This document shows positions 26,902-36,409 of a stretch of 64,000 nt of DNA, piece by piece. A program made the translations under genes and the position numbers. The stretch's first letter is position 1. Every line of letters starts with the position of its first letter. The notes under the pieces are model-generated. The model did no database searches and had not been told where the DNA came from. It was given only the letters and a program-made list of their open reading frames with translations. This DNA is from Marinobacter sp. DY40_1A1 (GTDB taxonomy: Bacteria; Pseudomonadota; Gammaproteobacteria; Pseudomonadales; Oleiphilaceae), in NCBI RefSeq assembly GCF_016597815.1, contig NZ_VCHA01000002.1, positions 496,001 to 560,000 on the forward strand, written 5' to 3'.

Positions 26902-27001
26902 TGGTAAACTCCATAACCGATTAGCAATCCAGGTATCCGGGCTATTGTGGTCGGGTAACACTACCACCGCAACCAACCTGCGGCGCCTATTGGAGCTTTC
27001 G

Positions 27002-27889
27002 ATGATTGGCCAGATTCTCTCGACCCTTCTACCGGTCTTTCTTATAGCTGGCTGCGGTGCCCTTTACGGTCGGTTTCGCACCCCGGATATTCGCGGGTTA
27101 AACGTTCTGAACATGGAACTGTTTGTGCCCATGCTGGTGTTTGCAGTGCTGGCCGACCAGCAAGCGCCGCTGCAGGATTACGCCGGGCTGGCGCTGGCTG
27201 CGACGGTGGTGGTGCTGGGTTCGGGTATTGTTCTGTATCCGCTGGCCCGGGTTCTTAACCTGAATCTGAAAACCTTTTTGCCCCCCATGATGTTCAACAA
27301 CTCCGGCAACATGGGAATCCCACTGCTGGTTCTTGCCTTTGGTGAGGCGGCGCTACCCGCAGCCATCGTGCTCTTCATTGTAGAAATGCTGCTGCACTTT
27401 TCCGTGGGTCTATACATGCTGGACCCACACACATCCATATTGCAGCGTCTGAGACTGCCCATTGTATTTGCCAGTATTGCGGGGCTGGCCGTTAATCTAT
27501 CGGGCGTTAGCCTTCCCGTCTGGCTGCTTCACTCCCTGAACATGCTCGGGGAAATCTGCATACCGCTGATGTTGTTTACCCTCGGCGTGCGTATGCTGGA
27601 TATCGACTTCAGTGACTGGAAACTGGGCATGCTGGGCGCCATTGCCTGCCCGGTCAGTGGGCTATTGCTGGCCTGGCCGATGATTGCACTTCTGGATCTC
27701 CCCGGCCTTCAAATTGCCTCTCTCTGGGTTTTCGCGGCCCTGCCCCCTGCTGTGCTCAACTACATGGTGGCAGAGCAGTATCAGCAAGAGCCCCATAAAG
27801 TGGCCTCTCTCGTACTATTAAGTAACCTCGGCAGCCTTATTGTTATGCCCATTGTGCTCGGGCTGGTTTTTGCCGCCGGTTACATCTGA
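27002..27889 (+). CDS. Auxin efflux carrier (AEC) family permease
   Basis: A 295-residue inner-membrane carrier with about ten hydrophobic segments in two five-helix halves. The Asn/Pro-containing cross-over region FNNSGNMGIPLLVLAFGEAALPAA is characteristic of AEC transporters, which move organic acids such as malate or malonate in bacteria. The ATG at 27002 has GGAG nearby. The UbiA-like gene follows 11 nt later, suggesting co-transcription. Confidence 0.87.
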   Translation: MIGQILSTLLPVFLIAGCGALYGRFRTPDIRGLNVLNMELFVPMLVFAVLADQQAPLQDYAGLALAATVVVLGSGIVLYPLARVLNLNLKTFLPPMMFNNSGNMGIPLLVLAFGEAALPAAIVLFIVEMLLHFSVGLYMLDPHTSILQRLRLPIVFASIAGLAVNLSGVSLPVWLLHSLNMLGEICIPLMLFTLGVRMLDIDFSDWKLGMLGAIACPVSGLLLAWPMIALLDLPGLQIASLWVFAALPPAVLNYMVAEQYQQEPHKVASLVLLSNLGSLIVMPIVLGLVFAAGYI

Positions 27890-27900
27890 GGAAATAGTGA

Positions 27901-28791
27901 ATGTCTGAAACCATTGCGGTGGTTCGCGCCTCCCGCCCTAACTTCCTGATTCTTGCGCCTTTGTGTGTCGGGCTGGGCGTTGCCGTGGCCTGGCACCAAG
28001 GCGAGCCACCGGCGCTGCTGGACACGCTGCTGGTTTTTGTGGGTGCACTGCTGGCCCACGCTGCGGTAAACCTGCTCAATGAATATGAGGATTTTGTGTC
28101 CGGGCTGGACCTGATTACCACCCGCACCCCGTTTTCCGGTGGCAGCGGCGCTCTCCCGGAGGTGCCGGGCGCAGCAAAGCGTGTACTGGCTGCTGCTCTT
28201 GGAACCCTGGCTCTGGTTATTCTTATTGGGCTCTACTTTCTCTGGCAGCGCGGGCTTCCCATGTTGATTCTGGGCACCGCCGGCATTGCACTTGTGGTTA
28301 CCTATACCCGCTGGATTACCCGCTCTCCGTTACTGTGCCTGTTTGCACCGGGCATAGGTTTCGGGACGGTGATGGTTCTTGGCACACTGGTGGCGCTCGG
28401 GGCCCGGCTTGATGCCACCGCCATTACAGTATCGGTGATCAGCCTGCTTCTGGTGAGCGAGTTACTGTTGATCAACCAGATTCCCGATGTCGAAGCCGAT
28501 CGAAAGATAGGGCGCCGCCATCTGGTGGTTACCCTTGGCACCAGCGCCGCTGCCCGGCTGGTATCCGCATTGTTTCTCTCGGGTTATGTCGTTTTGGTAA
28601 TGGGCATACTCACTGGCTGGTTGCCATTGCCGTCTATACTGTCATTAGCAACGGCGCCCTTCGCGTTCTGGCTTGCCTGCAAACTGCCAGGTGCCCTTGA
28701 GCAGCCAGATACACTGAACACCTTGCTGGGTACCAACGTAGCCATTCTTCTGGCCACCTTGGCCCTGCTGATTGTTGGCCTGAGCCTGTAG
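27901..28791 (+). CDS. UbiA-superfamily prenyltransferase (MenA-like)
   Basis: A 296-residue membrane protein with eight to nine hydrophobic segments. The two Mg-diphosphate motifs of the UbiA superfamily are present: NLLNEYEDFVSGLD (about 60-73) and NQIPDVEADRKIGRR (about 196-210). It should attach a prenyl chain to an aromatic acceptor, and the first motif resembles MenA more than UbiA. No quinone genes lie nearby, so the acceptor cannot be assigned. It follows the AEC carrier by 11 nt. Confidence 0.82.
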   Translation: MSETIAVVRASRPNFLILAPLCVGLGVAVAWHQGEPPALLDTLLVFVGALLAHAAVNLLNEYEDFVSGLDLITTRTPFSGGSGALPEVPGAAKRVLAAALGTLALVILIGLYFLWQRGLPMLILGTAGIALVVTYTRWITRSPLLCLFAPGIGFGTVMVLGTLVALGARLDATAITVSVISLLLVSELLLINQIPDVEADRKIGRRHLVVTLGTSAAARLVSALFLSGYVVLVMGILTGWLPLPSILSLATAPFAFWLACKLPGALEQPDTLNTLLGTNVAILLATLALLIVGLSL

Positions 28792-28904
28792 CCAGAGGCG
28801 CCGGCACAGACCTACCCACGCGCAGCCCTTGCATGTGGGGGGACTTTGGCCGAAGGTTAAACTGAAATTCGCTGAATTTTTATCCACGATATGGAGGTCT
28901 GCCC

Positions 28905-31406
28905 GTGAGTGTACTTTTACTGCTCATCAGTGCCCTGGCTCTTATCTATGTGGGAGTTGGCGGCACCACAGCCGCTGTGGTGATGTCTGCCGCAACCCTG
29001 ATTGGCCTGATCCAGGACGAGTGGCACATTGCCAGCATTCTGTTTGGCGGCCTTTTTCTGGCTCTTGCCCTGATTCTGGTTATTCCCAGCGATATGCGTC
29101 TTGATAAATTCAGTCGCCCACTACTGGGGTGGGTTCGCAGCCGCCTTCCCAAGCTGTCTTCAACCGAAGAAGAAGCCCTCAAATCCGGCTCTGTGGATTG
29201 GGATGGCGAACTGTTCTCTGGCAAGCCTGAATGGTCAAAACTGCTGGATGCAAAACCTGCACACCTGACCAGCGAAGAACAGGCCTTTCTCGACGGCCCG
29301 GTAGAAAAACTCTGCGGCATGCTCGATGACTGGAAGATCACCCACGAAGACTATGACCTGCCGGACAAGGTCTGGAAATTTATCCGAGAGAACGGCTTTT
29401 TCGGCCTGGTGATTCCGAAAGAAGACGGCGGCATGGGCTTCTCCAACACGGCCCATTCTGAAATCGTCATGAAGATTTCTACCCGCAGCGTATCGGCTGC
29501 GGTTACCGTGATGGTACCCAACTCCCTCGGCCCGGGTGAGTTGCTGATGCATTACGGCACCGACGAACAGAAAAAGCACTACCTGCCAAGGCTATCCGGC
29601 GGTGAAGAGATTCCCTGCTTTGCCCTCACATCGCCCATTGCGGGTTCCGATGCAGGCGCCATTCCCGACAAAGGCATCGTATGCAAAGGCCAATGGAACG
29701 GCGAAGAAGTTCTGGGCCTGAAAGTTACCTGGAACAAACGCTATATCACCCTGGCACCGGTGGCGACGCTGATTGGCCTGGCCATCAAAGTGTACGACCC
29801 GGAAAATCTGCTGGGCGATAACGAAGAAATAGGCGTGACCTGTGTGCTGGTGCCGCGGGAAACCGAAGGCGTTCACGCAGGCGCCCGACACCTGCCGATG
29901 AATACTGTGTTCATGAATGGGCCTACGTGGGGCACCGAGGTGTTTATTCCCATGGATCAGGTCATCGGTGGCCAGGACATGCTCGGCAAAGGCTGGACCA
30001 TGCTGCTGGAATGCCTGTCTATCGGACGCTCCATTTCCCTGCCCGCGCTGGGCACAGGTGCCGGCAAGGTTGCCAGCCTGGCAACCGGTTCCTACGCTTA
30101 TACCCGCGAGCAATTCGGCCGTTCCATCAGCCAGTTTGAAGGTGTTCAGGAGGCTCTGGAACCCATTGCCGGCTACACCTACATGATGGATGCCGCCCGC
30201 CTGCTGACCTCCGGCATGCTGGACAGGGGCGTGCGGCCCGCGGTGCCTTCTGCCCTGTTGAAATACCGCAACACAGACCTTATGCGGATAGTGATCAACC
30301 ACGCCATGGATGTGGTCGCCGGTCGCGGCGTTATTACCGGCCCCCGCAACTTCATGGCCCGCGCCTATAACGCTGTCCCCATTGGCATTACGGTAGAAGG
30401 CGCAAACATTCTGACCCGCAGCCTGATGGTGTTTGGTCAGGGCGCGATCCGCTGCCACCCGTTTATTGTTGATGAAATTGCAGCGGCAGATATGAAAGAC
30501 GAAGATCAGGCGGCGAAGACGTTCGACGGCATCTTCTACAAACACCTGGCTCACACCACACGGAACGCTTTGAGAGCCCTGGTTCTTGCCCTCTCCGGCG
30601 GGTTGTTTGAAACAGTGCCGCGTCAGGGAAACATCCGTTCATATTACCGCCAGCTTGCCCGCTTCTCGGCGGCGTTTGCACTAATGACAGATGTAACCCT
30701 GCTCTCGGTAGGCGGAGGTCTGAAAGCCCGACAGCGCCTCTCCGGGCGCATGGCAGACTGCCTGGTGCAGCTGTACTACGCGACGGCCGTAATCAAGCAA
30801 TGGCACGAGGAAGGCTACCCTGCCGACCAGCGCCCGCTGGTGGAATGGTGCCTGCAAACCTGCCTGCAGAACTTGCAGAACTCCATGCGTGAAGCCATCA
30901 CCAAATTCCCTGTACCCGCTCTTCGCTGGCCAATGCGCCTGTTGGTGTTTCCGTTGGGTGCGACCGGTCTGAACGGGCCGGATGACAAGCTTGGCGCCCA
31001 AGTGGCTGCCAGCATCGTTAAAGACACACCACTGCGCCAGCGCATCAGCCGCGGCGCTTATACCACAATGGATCCGAAGGACCCTCTTGGTCGGGTTCTG
31101 AATGCCTACAAGCTGGCAAACGAAACCGCCGCTGTCCGTGGCCGCATGCACGAAGCCATTCGTAATCGTGATAAAGACGATCTGGACGAAGTGACACTGC
31201 TGATGGGCCATGAGCGCAAAAAGCTGGTGGACTGGGCCTGCGCAGAAGGCGTTGTGAAAACAGAAGAGCGTGAGAAGCTTGAGGAAGCACTGACGGCTTT
31301 ATACGACGTTATCCGGGTGGATGCTTTCGATGAAGAAGGCTTGAAAGCTCTGTCCCGATGCGCCAAGGGTAAACGCAAAGTAATTGAGCGCCCCGGCACC
31401 AAGTAA
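28905..31406 (+). CDS. fadE: Acyl-CoA dehydrogenase, FadE type
   Basis: An 833-residue acyl-CoA dehydrogenase with the length and layout of E. coli FadE. Two hydrophobic N-terminal segments (about 1-60) anchor it to the membrane. The dehydrogenase fold (about 130-500) follows, with the FAD-contact region CFALTSPIAGSDAGA and GAIRCHPFIVDE near its end, then a large C-terminal helical extension. It performs the first dehydrogenation of fatty acid beta-oxidation. The GTG at 28905 has GGAGG eight bases upstream. It is monocistronic, with a convergent PLP-protein gene downstream. Confidence 0.93.
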   Translation: MSVLLLLISALALIYVGVGGTTAAVVMSAATLIGLIQDEWHIASILFGGLFLALALILVIPSDMRLDKFSRPLLGWVRSRLPKLSSTEEEALKSGSVDWDGELFSGKPEWSKLLDAKPAHLTSEEQAFLDGPVEKLCGMLDDWKITHEDYDLPDKVWKFIRENGFFGLVIPKEDGGMGFSNTAHSEIVMKISTRSVSAAVTVMVPNSLGPGELLMHYGTDEQKKHYLPRLSGGEEIPCFALTSPIAGSDAGAIPDKGIVCKGQWNGEEVLGLKVTWNKRYITLAPVATLIGLAIKVYDPENLLGDNEEIGVTCVLVPRETEGVHAGARHLPMNTVFMNGPTWGTEVFIPMDQVIGGQDMLGKGWTMLLECLSIGRSISLPALGTGAGKVASLATGSYAYTREQFGRSISQFEGVQEALEPIAGYTYMMDAARLLTSGMLDRGVRPAVPSALLKYRNTDLMRIVINHAMDVVAGRGVITGPRNFMARAYNAVPIGITVEGANILTRSLMVFGQGAIRCHPFIVDEIAAADMKDEDQAAKTFDGIFYKHLAHTTRNALRALVLALSGGLFETVPRQGNIRSYYRQLARFSAAFALMTDVTLLSVGGGLKARQRLSGRMADCLVQLYYATAVIKQWHEEGYPADQRPLVEWCLQTCLQNLQNSMREAITKFPVPALRWPMRLLVFPLGATGLNGPDDKLGAQVAASIVKDTPLRQRISRGAYTTMDPKDPLGRVLNAYKLANETAAVRGRMHEAIRNRDKDDLDEVTLLMGHERKKLVDWACAEGVVKTEEREKLEEALTALYDVIRVDAFDEEGLKALSRCAKGKRKVIERPGTK

Positions 31407-31464
31407 GTTCACAGGCTGTGGCCAGCGCTTTCAAATGCTGGCCACTGGCCTTATGGCTCACTGG

Positions 31465-32757
31465 CTATGCCCGGGACCCGTCCTGGTATACCGGCCAGTG
31501 ATCAACAATCTTGCCATTGCGCATAGCCAGTATGTCGCCAAACTGCAGCAATACTGCCTCGCTCTGTTGCGGGCGCAAAAACACCTGGTCGTTCACTTCA
31601 AGCCCCACTCCCGGCGAGGCCGTTACCAGCTCCTGGTTCGAGCTTCTGCCATACAGGCTATTGCTCTGCAGGCCCTCTGGCGCAACAAAGTCCGCCAGCC
31701 AGTTACCGCCATACATAAAGTAGCTGGCGCGCTGGTTAACATCCCACCAAGAGAAGATTCTGGATTTCCCATCAAGCGCTGGAATATTCACCGGCCCCGC
31801 GGATTTCAGCACCGGGCTGGCAATAAAGGCCGCGGGAATGTGATCACTCAATGAAGGCAAATCAAAGTGAGTGGGCATCACCATGGCAGAGCCCACCGCC
31901 AACTCTGTACTCAGGGTTTCAGTTTCGTGCAGCCGATAACTTGGACTGCCAGCTGTATTCAGTGCCAAGCCATCCCGCCATAATGCCGGGTAGTGATTTT
32001 TTGTGAAATCAACAAAGCCCTGATAGCGGGTCATCACCTTGCCTAGCAGCGTTTCCGGAGAACCAAGAACCGAGGGCAACTCCATACCCACAAACGGGTC
32101 GTAACCCATAAACCCGGAGAACTCGAGCTGCTCCGGGTTGTCGGCAATCAAACCAAGCAACACATTCAAGGTATCCATATCGGCCACACCACCGCGGTGC
32201 AGGCCTACGTCCAACTCAATATTGATCCGGAACCTGCTGTTGCGTGCTTGTGCTATCTGCAAGTACTCCTGCAAGCGCTCAGGCGCATCAATCAGCCACT
32301 GGATTCGCGCTGTGGGATCAGCCTGCCCCTGATGCTGCTGGTAGAACACCTCAACGGATCGGGCTGGCAGCGGCTTGCCCAGCAATATATCTGCTTGCGG
32401 AAAATATTCGGCGGTCTGATTCAGGAAAGGTTGGTGAAACGACATCAGTTTGTCTGTTCCGGTACGGTTGGCAATGTACTCCAACAAACCGCGCGCCGGC
32501 AGCGACTTTTCAACCAGTCGCAAGGCCTTGCCGCTGCGTTGCAGGGAGGCTTTAACCACATCAATGTTGTGATCCAGGCGATCCAGATCCACCAGCAATA
32601 CAGGCCGCATGGGCCCGGCACGTTTCAGCTCCGCGTTCAGCGCCTCAAAGTAAGCCGTGTAAGGTTTGCCCTTATCTCCAGGTCGCAGCAAGGCAGCGCC
32701 GGTCAGTATGGCCGCACCACCCAGCAGGCCGGTGAACAGAAAACCACGACGATTCAC
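31465..32757 (-). CDS. Exported alanine racemase-fold PLP protein (D-threonine aldolase/DSD-like)
   Basis: A 430-residue protein whose N-terminus (MNRRGFLFTGLLGGAAILTG) is a twin-arginine export signal. The mature part has the alanine-racemase N-terminal barrel pattern: VLLVDLDRLDHNI and the probable PLP lysine in VEKSLPARGLL. It resembles DSD1/D-threonine aldolase-like enzymes acting on D-hydroxy-amino acids. Tat export would fit folding with PLP in the cytoplasm. The GTG at 32757 has a GGAG-rich upstream. It lies 25 nt after the Tat-exported FAD oxidase, forming a two-gene operon. Confidence 0.8.
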   Translation of the reverse strand: MNRRGFLFTGLLGGAAILTGAALLRPGDKGKPYTAYFEALNAELKRAGPMRPVLLVDLDRLDHNIDVVKASLQRSGKALRLVEKSLPARGLLEYIANRTGTDKLMSFHQPFLNQTAEYFPQADILLGKPLPARSVEVFYQQHQGQADPTARIQWLIDAPERLQEYLQIAQARNSRFRINIELDVGLHRGGVADMDTLNVLLGLIADNPEQLEFSGFMGYDPFVGMELPSVLGSPETLLGKVMTRYQGFVDFTKNHYPALWRDGLALNTAGSPSYRLHETETLSTELAVGSAMVMPTHFDLPSLSDHIPAAFIASPVLKSAGPVNIPALDGKSRIFSWWDVNQRASYFMYGGNWLADFVAPEGLQSNSLYGRSSNQELVTASPGVGLEVNDQVFLRPQQSEAVLLQFGDILAMRNGKIVDHWPVYQDGSRA

Positions 32758-32782
32758 AATACCTTCTCCTTCACTATCTCCT

Positions 32783-34168
32783 TCACGCGCCCAGAATTGA
32801 GCGCAAGTGGGCATTCAGGAACCTGCCCTGGGGATCGAGGCTCTCGCGCAGCCCGGTAAACTCGCGCCACTGTGGGTACAACTTTTCCAGATGCCGTGCA
32901 TTCAGCGTATGCAGCTTGCCCCAATGGGGTCTGCCGTCGTACTTCCAGAAGATCGGCTCTATGGCCGCAAACAGGTTGTGATAATCCATGCTGTAGTGCT
33001 GGTGCACAGAAATGGCGCAACTGTCGCGCCCCTGGAACATACTCAAAGGCACATCGTCAGCCTGCACATAACGGTATTCCAGCGGGAACCAGGTGGGTAA
33101 ATCATTGCGCTCTATCAGTTGCAGAATCTCCCGCAGGCAGGCAGGGCCATGCTCCGCAGGCACTGAGTATTCCATTTCGTTAAAACGCACCGAGCGCACG
33201 TTGGAATAGATCTCGTAGGATTCGCCAATACGCTCATCAAAGGTGGCAAGGTGCCGCAGGTTGTTCAGCAAAAACCGGCGGGCCGAGGGGAAGTCGCTGC
33301 CATATTTGTCGAGTTTCTCCAGCAGAGTCACAAACTCATTGCCACCGCTTTCAGCCTTGTTTACCGGCGGTGTAGCCGGCTCTTCAGTTTCGTTCAGGGC
33401 AATCGCCAGGGCATAGTCTGAATGGGTAATCACCAGCATTTCCCAGTGCTGGTTTTCAGACACATGCTTATCAATATCCGCCAGCAAGTCTTCTGTTTTG
33501 GCCACCCACATGGTTTCCCGAAGACGGTAGCCTGGCCGGTTCTGCATGGTCAGCTTGGTAATTACCCCGAGCGACCCCATGGATACGCGGGCAGCATGGA
33601 ACACCTCCGGGTTACGTGTGGCATCGCAGTCCAAGACCTCACCGCTCGCAGTTACTAGCTGCAACCCTTTGATGTAGCTGGAGTACGAACCGTATTTAAT
33701 GCCGGTACCATGGGTGGATGTAGCAACGGCGCCACCCAGCGTCTGGTGATCAATATCCGCCATATTGATAAAGCCCTGGCCAACATCGTTCAGCGCCATG
33801 CCCATCAGTGCCATGGAAGTGCCCGCACCAAACTCCGCCTGGTGGGTTTCTGAATCATGGCTTAACATGCCACCAAAATAGCCCAGGGAAAGCAGGGTGT
33901 CGTCAGTCGGCACCAGCGGGCTGAATGAATGCCCTGCTCCAACCGGGCGAATGGTTCCCGTACTTTGGGCAATAACACTGACCAACTCGCCGAGTGATTT
34001 GGGAGTTATCTGCTGTGCTGGCAAGCAGGTCTGCACGCCCGACCAGTTGCGCCAGGGCTGCATGCGTTGAGGGTTGAGAACTTGTGCAAGTGCGGCCTGA
34101 CTGCCAAGCGCACCCAAAGCACCGAGGGCGCCGGCGTATTGGAGAAACTGGCGACGATTTAAAGACAT
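32783..34168 (-). CDS. Tat-exported FAD-linked oxidase (D-arabinono-1,4-lactone oxidase family)
   Basis: A 461-residue flavoprotein. MSLNRRQFLQYAGALGALGALG is a Tat signal with cleavage likely after AALA. The FAD-binding PCMH domain is marked by RPVGAGHSFSPLVPTDD and GGAVATSTHGTG, and the C-terminal domain of sugar-lactone oxidases by the ending HWGKLHTLNARHLEKLYPQW. Members oxidise sugar lactones or alditols with oxygen. Here the periplasmic location and substrate are inferred. It is first gene of the operon with the PLP protein. Confidence 0.87.
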   Translation of the reverse strand: MSLNRRQFLQYAGALGALGALGSQAALAQVLNPQRMQPWRNWSGVQTCLPAQQITPKSLGELVSVIAQSTGTIRPVGAGHSFSPLVPTDDTLLSLGYFGGMLSHDSETHQAEFGAGTSMALMGMALNDVGQGFINMADIDHQTLGGAVATSTHGTGIKYGSYSSYIKGLQLVTASGEVLDCDATRNPEVFHAARVSMGSLGVITKLTMQNRPGYRLRETMWVAKTEDLLADIDKHVSENQHWEMLVITHSDYALAIALNETEEPATPPVNKAESGGNEFVTLLEKLDKYGSDFPSARRFLLNNLRHLATFDERIGESYEIYSNVRSVRFNEMEYSVPAEHGPACLREILQLIERNDLPTWFPLEYRYVQADDVPLSMFQGRDSCAISVHQHYSMDYHNLFAAIEPIFWKYDGRPHWGKLHTLNARHLEKLYPQWREFTGLRESLDPQGRFLNAHLRSILGA

Positions 34169-34297
34169 GTTGGGTTCCTGTTTACAACTTCTGCGTGAGG
34201 CGCAGTTTTATTTCTGTTGAGGCAAGGATACCCGCTGCAACATCATTCTCCGATAGCACCAGCGCCGGAAAGGCCGACACAAAGGGTCAATTTTACA

Positions 34298-35245
34298 TCA
34301 TTGTGACCTGAGTCCCCCTCTGATGGCTTCATCCACCAGCCAACCCCTCAGCAGCTGAATGCTTCGTTCCCTTCGCCGGCTGGTTTTCCAGGCAAAATAG
34401 AACCGGTCGCCGGTCACCAGCGGGTGGCAAGGCAAGCGCACAAACTCTTCTGAATCCTTACGGGTACTCAACATGTAGTCGTTGGTCAGCGCTATACCCT
34501 GGTGATAGCGCGCCGCCTCCAGCGCCAGCAACATGTGGCTGAAATGCTGTACGCGAGCGCCGGAAGGCAGGGATTCATCCACGGTTTGATACCAGGCTTC
34601 CCAGTCGCCAGCGGCTTTGTCGTAAATACTGTGGGTAGATAACAGGGGGAAGCGGGCTATCTCCGCCGGAGTCATGGCTGGTTCATCATGGCCGGTCACA
34701 TCGGTTTCCCGCCCTAACTCTCTGCAGATGCGCTGCCAATAATCCTGACTGCACACGGGGAAAAGCCGCTCCACATACAAAAGCTCGTAACTGTATGCTG
34801 GGGAATCCCTGTGGATGGTAATAAAGCAGTCTGCTACCCGATCAGACAGCACCGGGTTTTCACTGGTCATTTCCAGCGCCAGTTCTACCTGCGGGTGCTG
34901 CCGTTGCAAGTCTGGCAACCTTGGTACCAGCCAGCGCACGGCGAAGGAACTGAACAGCGCGAGCCGTAACCGGGACTCTTCATGCCCCAGCAGTTTTTCA
35001 CTGGCCCGCTCGATTTGCAGCAACGCGGTACTGACAGCATCCAGATACTGCCGCCCCTCATCGGTCAACGCGAGTGTGCGCCCGCTGCGCCAGAACAGCT
35101 GCTCACCCAGGTAGGTTTCCAGTTGTTTGATCTGATGGCTCACCGCACTCTGGCTGACCGCCAATTCCTCGGCAGCCATTGAAAAGCTGTTGAGGCGAGC
35201 AACCGCTTCAAATACGGGCAATGCTTTGAGAGGGGGCAGCTTCAT
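34298..35245 (-). CDS. LysR-family regulator, GcvA-like
   Basis: A 315-residue LysR protein with a typical N-terminal helix-turn-helix (FEAVARLNSFSMAAEELAVSQSAVSHQIKQLE) and an effector domain. The MKLPPLKALPVFEAVAR opening is the GcvA pattern. It is divergent from the EamA exporter at 35370 with a 124-nt gap, the classical arrangement in which the LysR protein controls its divergent neighbour and itself. I could not pick out a convincing T-N11-A operator. Confidence 0.87.
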   Translation of the reverse strand: MKLPPLKALPVFEAVARLNSFSMAAEELAVSQSAVSHQIKQLETYLGEQLFWRSGRTLALTDEGRQYLDAVSTALLQIERASEKLLGHEESRLRLALFSSFAVRWLVPRLPDLQRQHPQVELALEMTSENPVLSDRVADCFITIHRDSPAYSYELLYVERLFPVCSQDYWQRICRELGRETDVTGHDEPAMTPAEIARFPLLSTHSIYDKAAGDWEAWYQTVDESLPSGARVQHFSHMLLALEAARYHQGIALTNDYMLSTRKDSEEFVRLPCHPLVTGDRFYFAWKTSRRRERSIQLLRGWLVDEAIRGGLRSQ

Positions 35246-35369
35246 TATCTATTTTTCTAATACCTGGCGAATAAACATCATTTTATCGGATATTAAAACC
35301 CATGTAGGCTACAACTGCCACTTCCCATATGTGCGTTTTATTTCACCCCGAGTTTCAGGATAAGAAAGC

Positions 35370-36287
35370 ATGTCAGGTAAAACCGTAAACAGCGCCATTC
35401 TTTTGCTTGTGCTTGGCAACGCCATGGCGCTGATATCTGACGTGTTTATCAAGCTCATGGAGCCGGGCGCACCGATTCTGCAGTTCGCATTTCTACGCTG
35501 CCTTATCACCCTTGTTTTCTTGCTGCCTTTGGCCCGCAAGATCGACCGGAACAACCTGTTCTCCGGCATCAAAGTACACGCCATCAGGGCGCACGTTCAT
35601 CTGGTAGGCCTGCTGTGCATGATCGTTGCCTTGAGCAACCTGCCTCTGGCCACGGCCAACGCCGTATTTTACGCGGCACCGATTCTGGTGATGGTGTTTT
35701 CGGTGGTTATCTTCCGGGAGTCACTGTCGCCACTGAGTGTGCTTGCAGTCTTCAGCGGCTTTGCAGGCATCATCGTTATCCTGCGCCCGGTGGAGTTCAA
35801 CTGGGCGGTTGTGGCGGCGCTGGGATCTGCCCTCACACTGGCAATCAACGCGGTGATGGTGCGCAAGTTACCCAAGGGCCAGAGCACTGTGCACAAGCTG
35901 TTTCTCAACTACCTGTTGGTTATCCCGGTGTCTGGGCTACTGGCAGTGTGGGAGTGGCAACAGGGTGCAATATGGCACCCGGAAATTCTGTTTACAGCGG
36001 CGGCTTCTGCGTTTTTCATTCTGGGTTACAACATTACCGTTTTGCTGGCTTACAGGCAGGTAGATGCAAACCAGGTAACCAGTGCGGAATATACGGGGCT
36101 GATTTGGGCAGTAGCTATTGGCTGGATCTGGTTTAACGAGGTGCCCGACTGGTGGTTCCTGGTGGGCAGCTTGATGGTTGTTGTGCCGCTGGTGATGATC
36201 GGCCTGAACCAGCGCCGTAAATCACCTCCCAGAGGCTTTAATCCTGCTACCCGAGATGATCAACAAGCGGCCACCGCCAAAGCCTGA
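35370..36287 (+). CDS. EamA/DMT-family exporter
   Basis: A 305-residue transporter with ten hydrophobic segments forming two EamA repeats (first FLRCLITLVFLLPLARK..., second GSALTLAINAVMVRKL...). DMT proteins export amino acids, metabolites or drugs; the substrate is unknown. The divergent GcvA-like LysR gene suggests inducible expression. Hairpin element D starts 1-2 nt after its stop, in antisense orientation to this gene. Confidence 0.87.
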   Translation: MSGKTVNSAILLLVLGNAMALISDVFIKLMEPGAPILQFAFLRCLITLVFLLPLARKIDRNNLFSGIKVHAIRAHVHLVGLLCMIVALSNLPLATANAVFYAAPILVMVFSVVIFRESLSPLSVLAVFSGFAGIIVILRPVEFNWAVVAALGSALTLAINAVMVRKLPKGQSTVHKLFLNYLLVIPVSGLLAVWEWQQGAIWHPEILFTAAASAFFILGYNITVLLAYRQVDANQVTSAEYTGLIWAVAIGWIWFNEVPDWWFLVGSLMVVVPLVMIGLNQRRKSPPRGFNPATRDDQQAATAKA

Positions 36288-36288
36288 C

Positions 36289-36399
36289 GCAACTGAGGGC
36301 GGGGCACCTTCCGAAACACGCTGTGAATACGTCCGTGTACGCTTGGCTCCGCCATCCCTGGCTCCGCACAGTTTCGGAAGGTGCCCCGCCCTCGGTTGC
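36289..36399 (-). ncRNA. TwoAYGGAY-like hairpin element, copy D
   Basis: Arms of 29 nt (36289-36317 and 36371-36399) pair with one exception (36294/36394). Read on the minus strand, the 53-nt core has GCC-AGGGAT-GGC and TAC-ACGGAC-GTA hairpins, with 20 nt between the GGA triplets. It sits between convergent EamA and ChaC genes, 10 nt after the ChaC stop in ChaC sense. No T-tract is seen on either side. Confidence 0.8.
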
Positions 36400-36409
36400 T
36401 TACTCGGAA

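Noticed and set aside
29592..30554. A 320-residue minus-strand reading inside fadE
   Set aside because: It is antisense to a clear FadE gene, with His/Gln/Ala-rich shadow composition.
7093..36399. Hairpin elements as integron attC sites, REP/BIME or small transposons
   Set aside because: No integrase, RAYT transposase or target-site duplication is seen, and the arm sequences are not shared between copies as they would be in REP elements.
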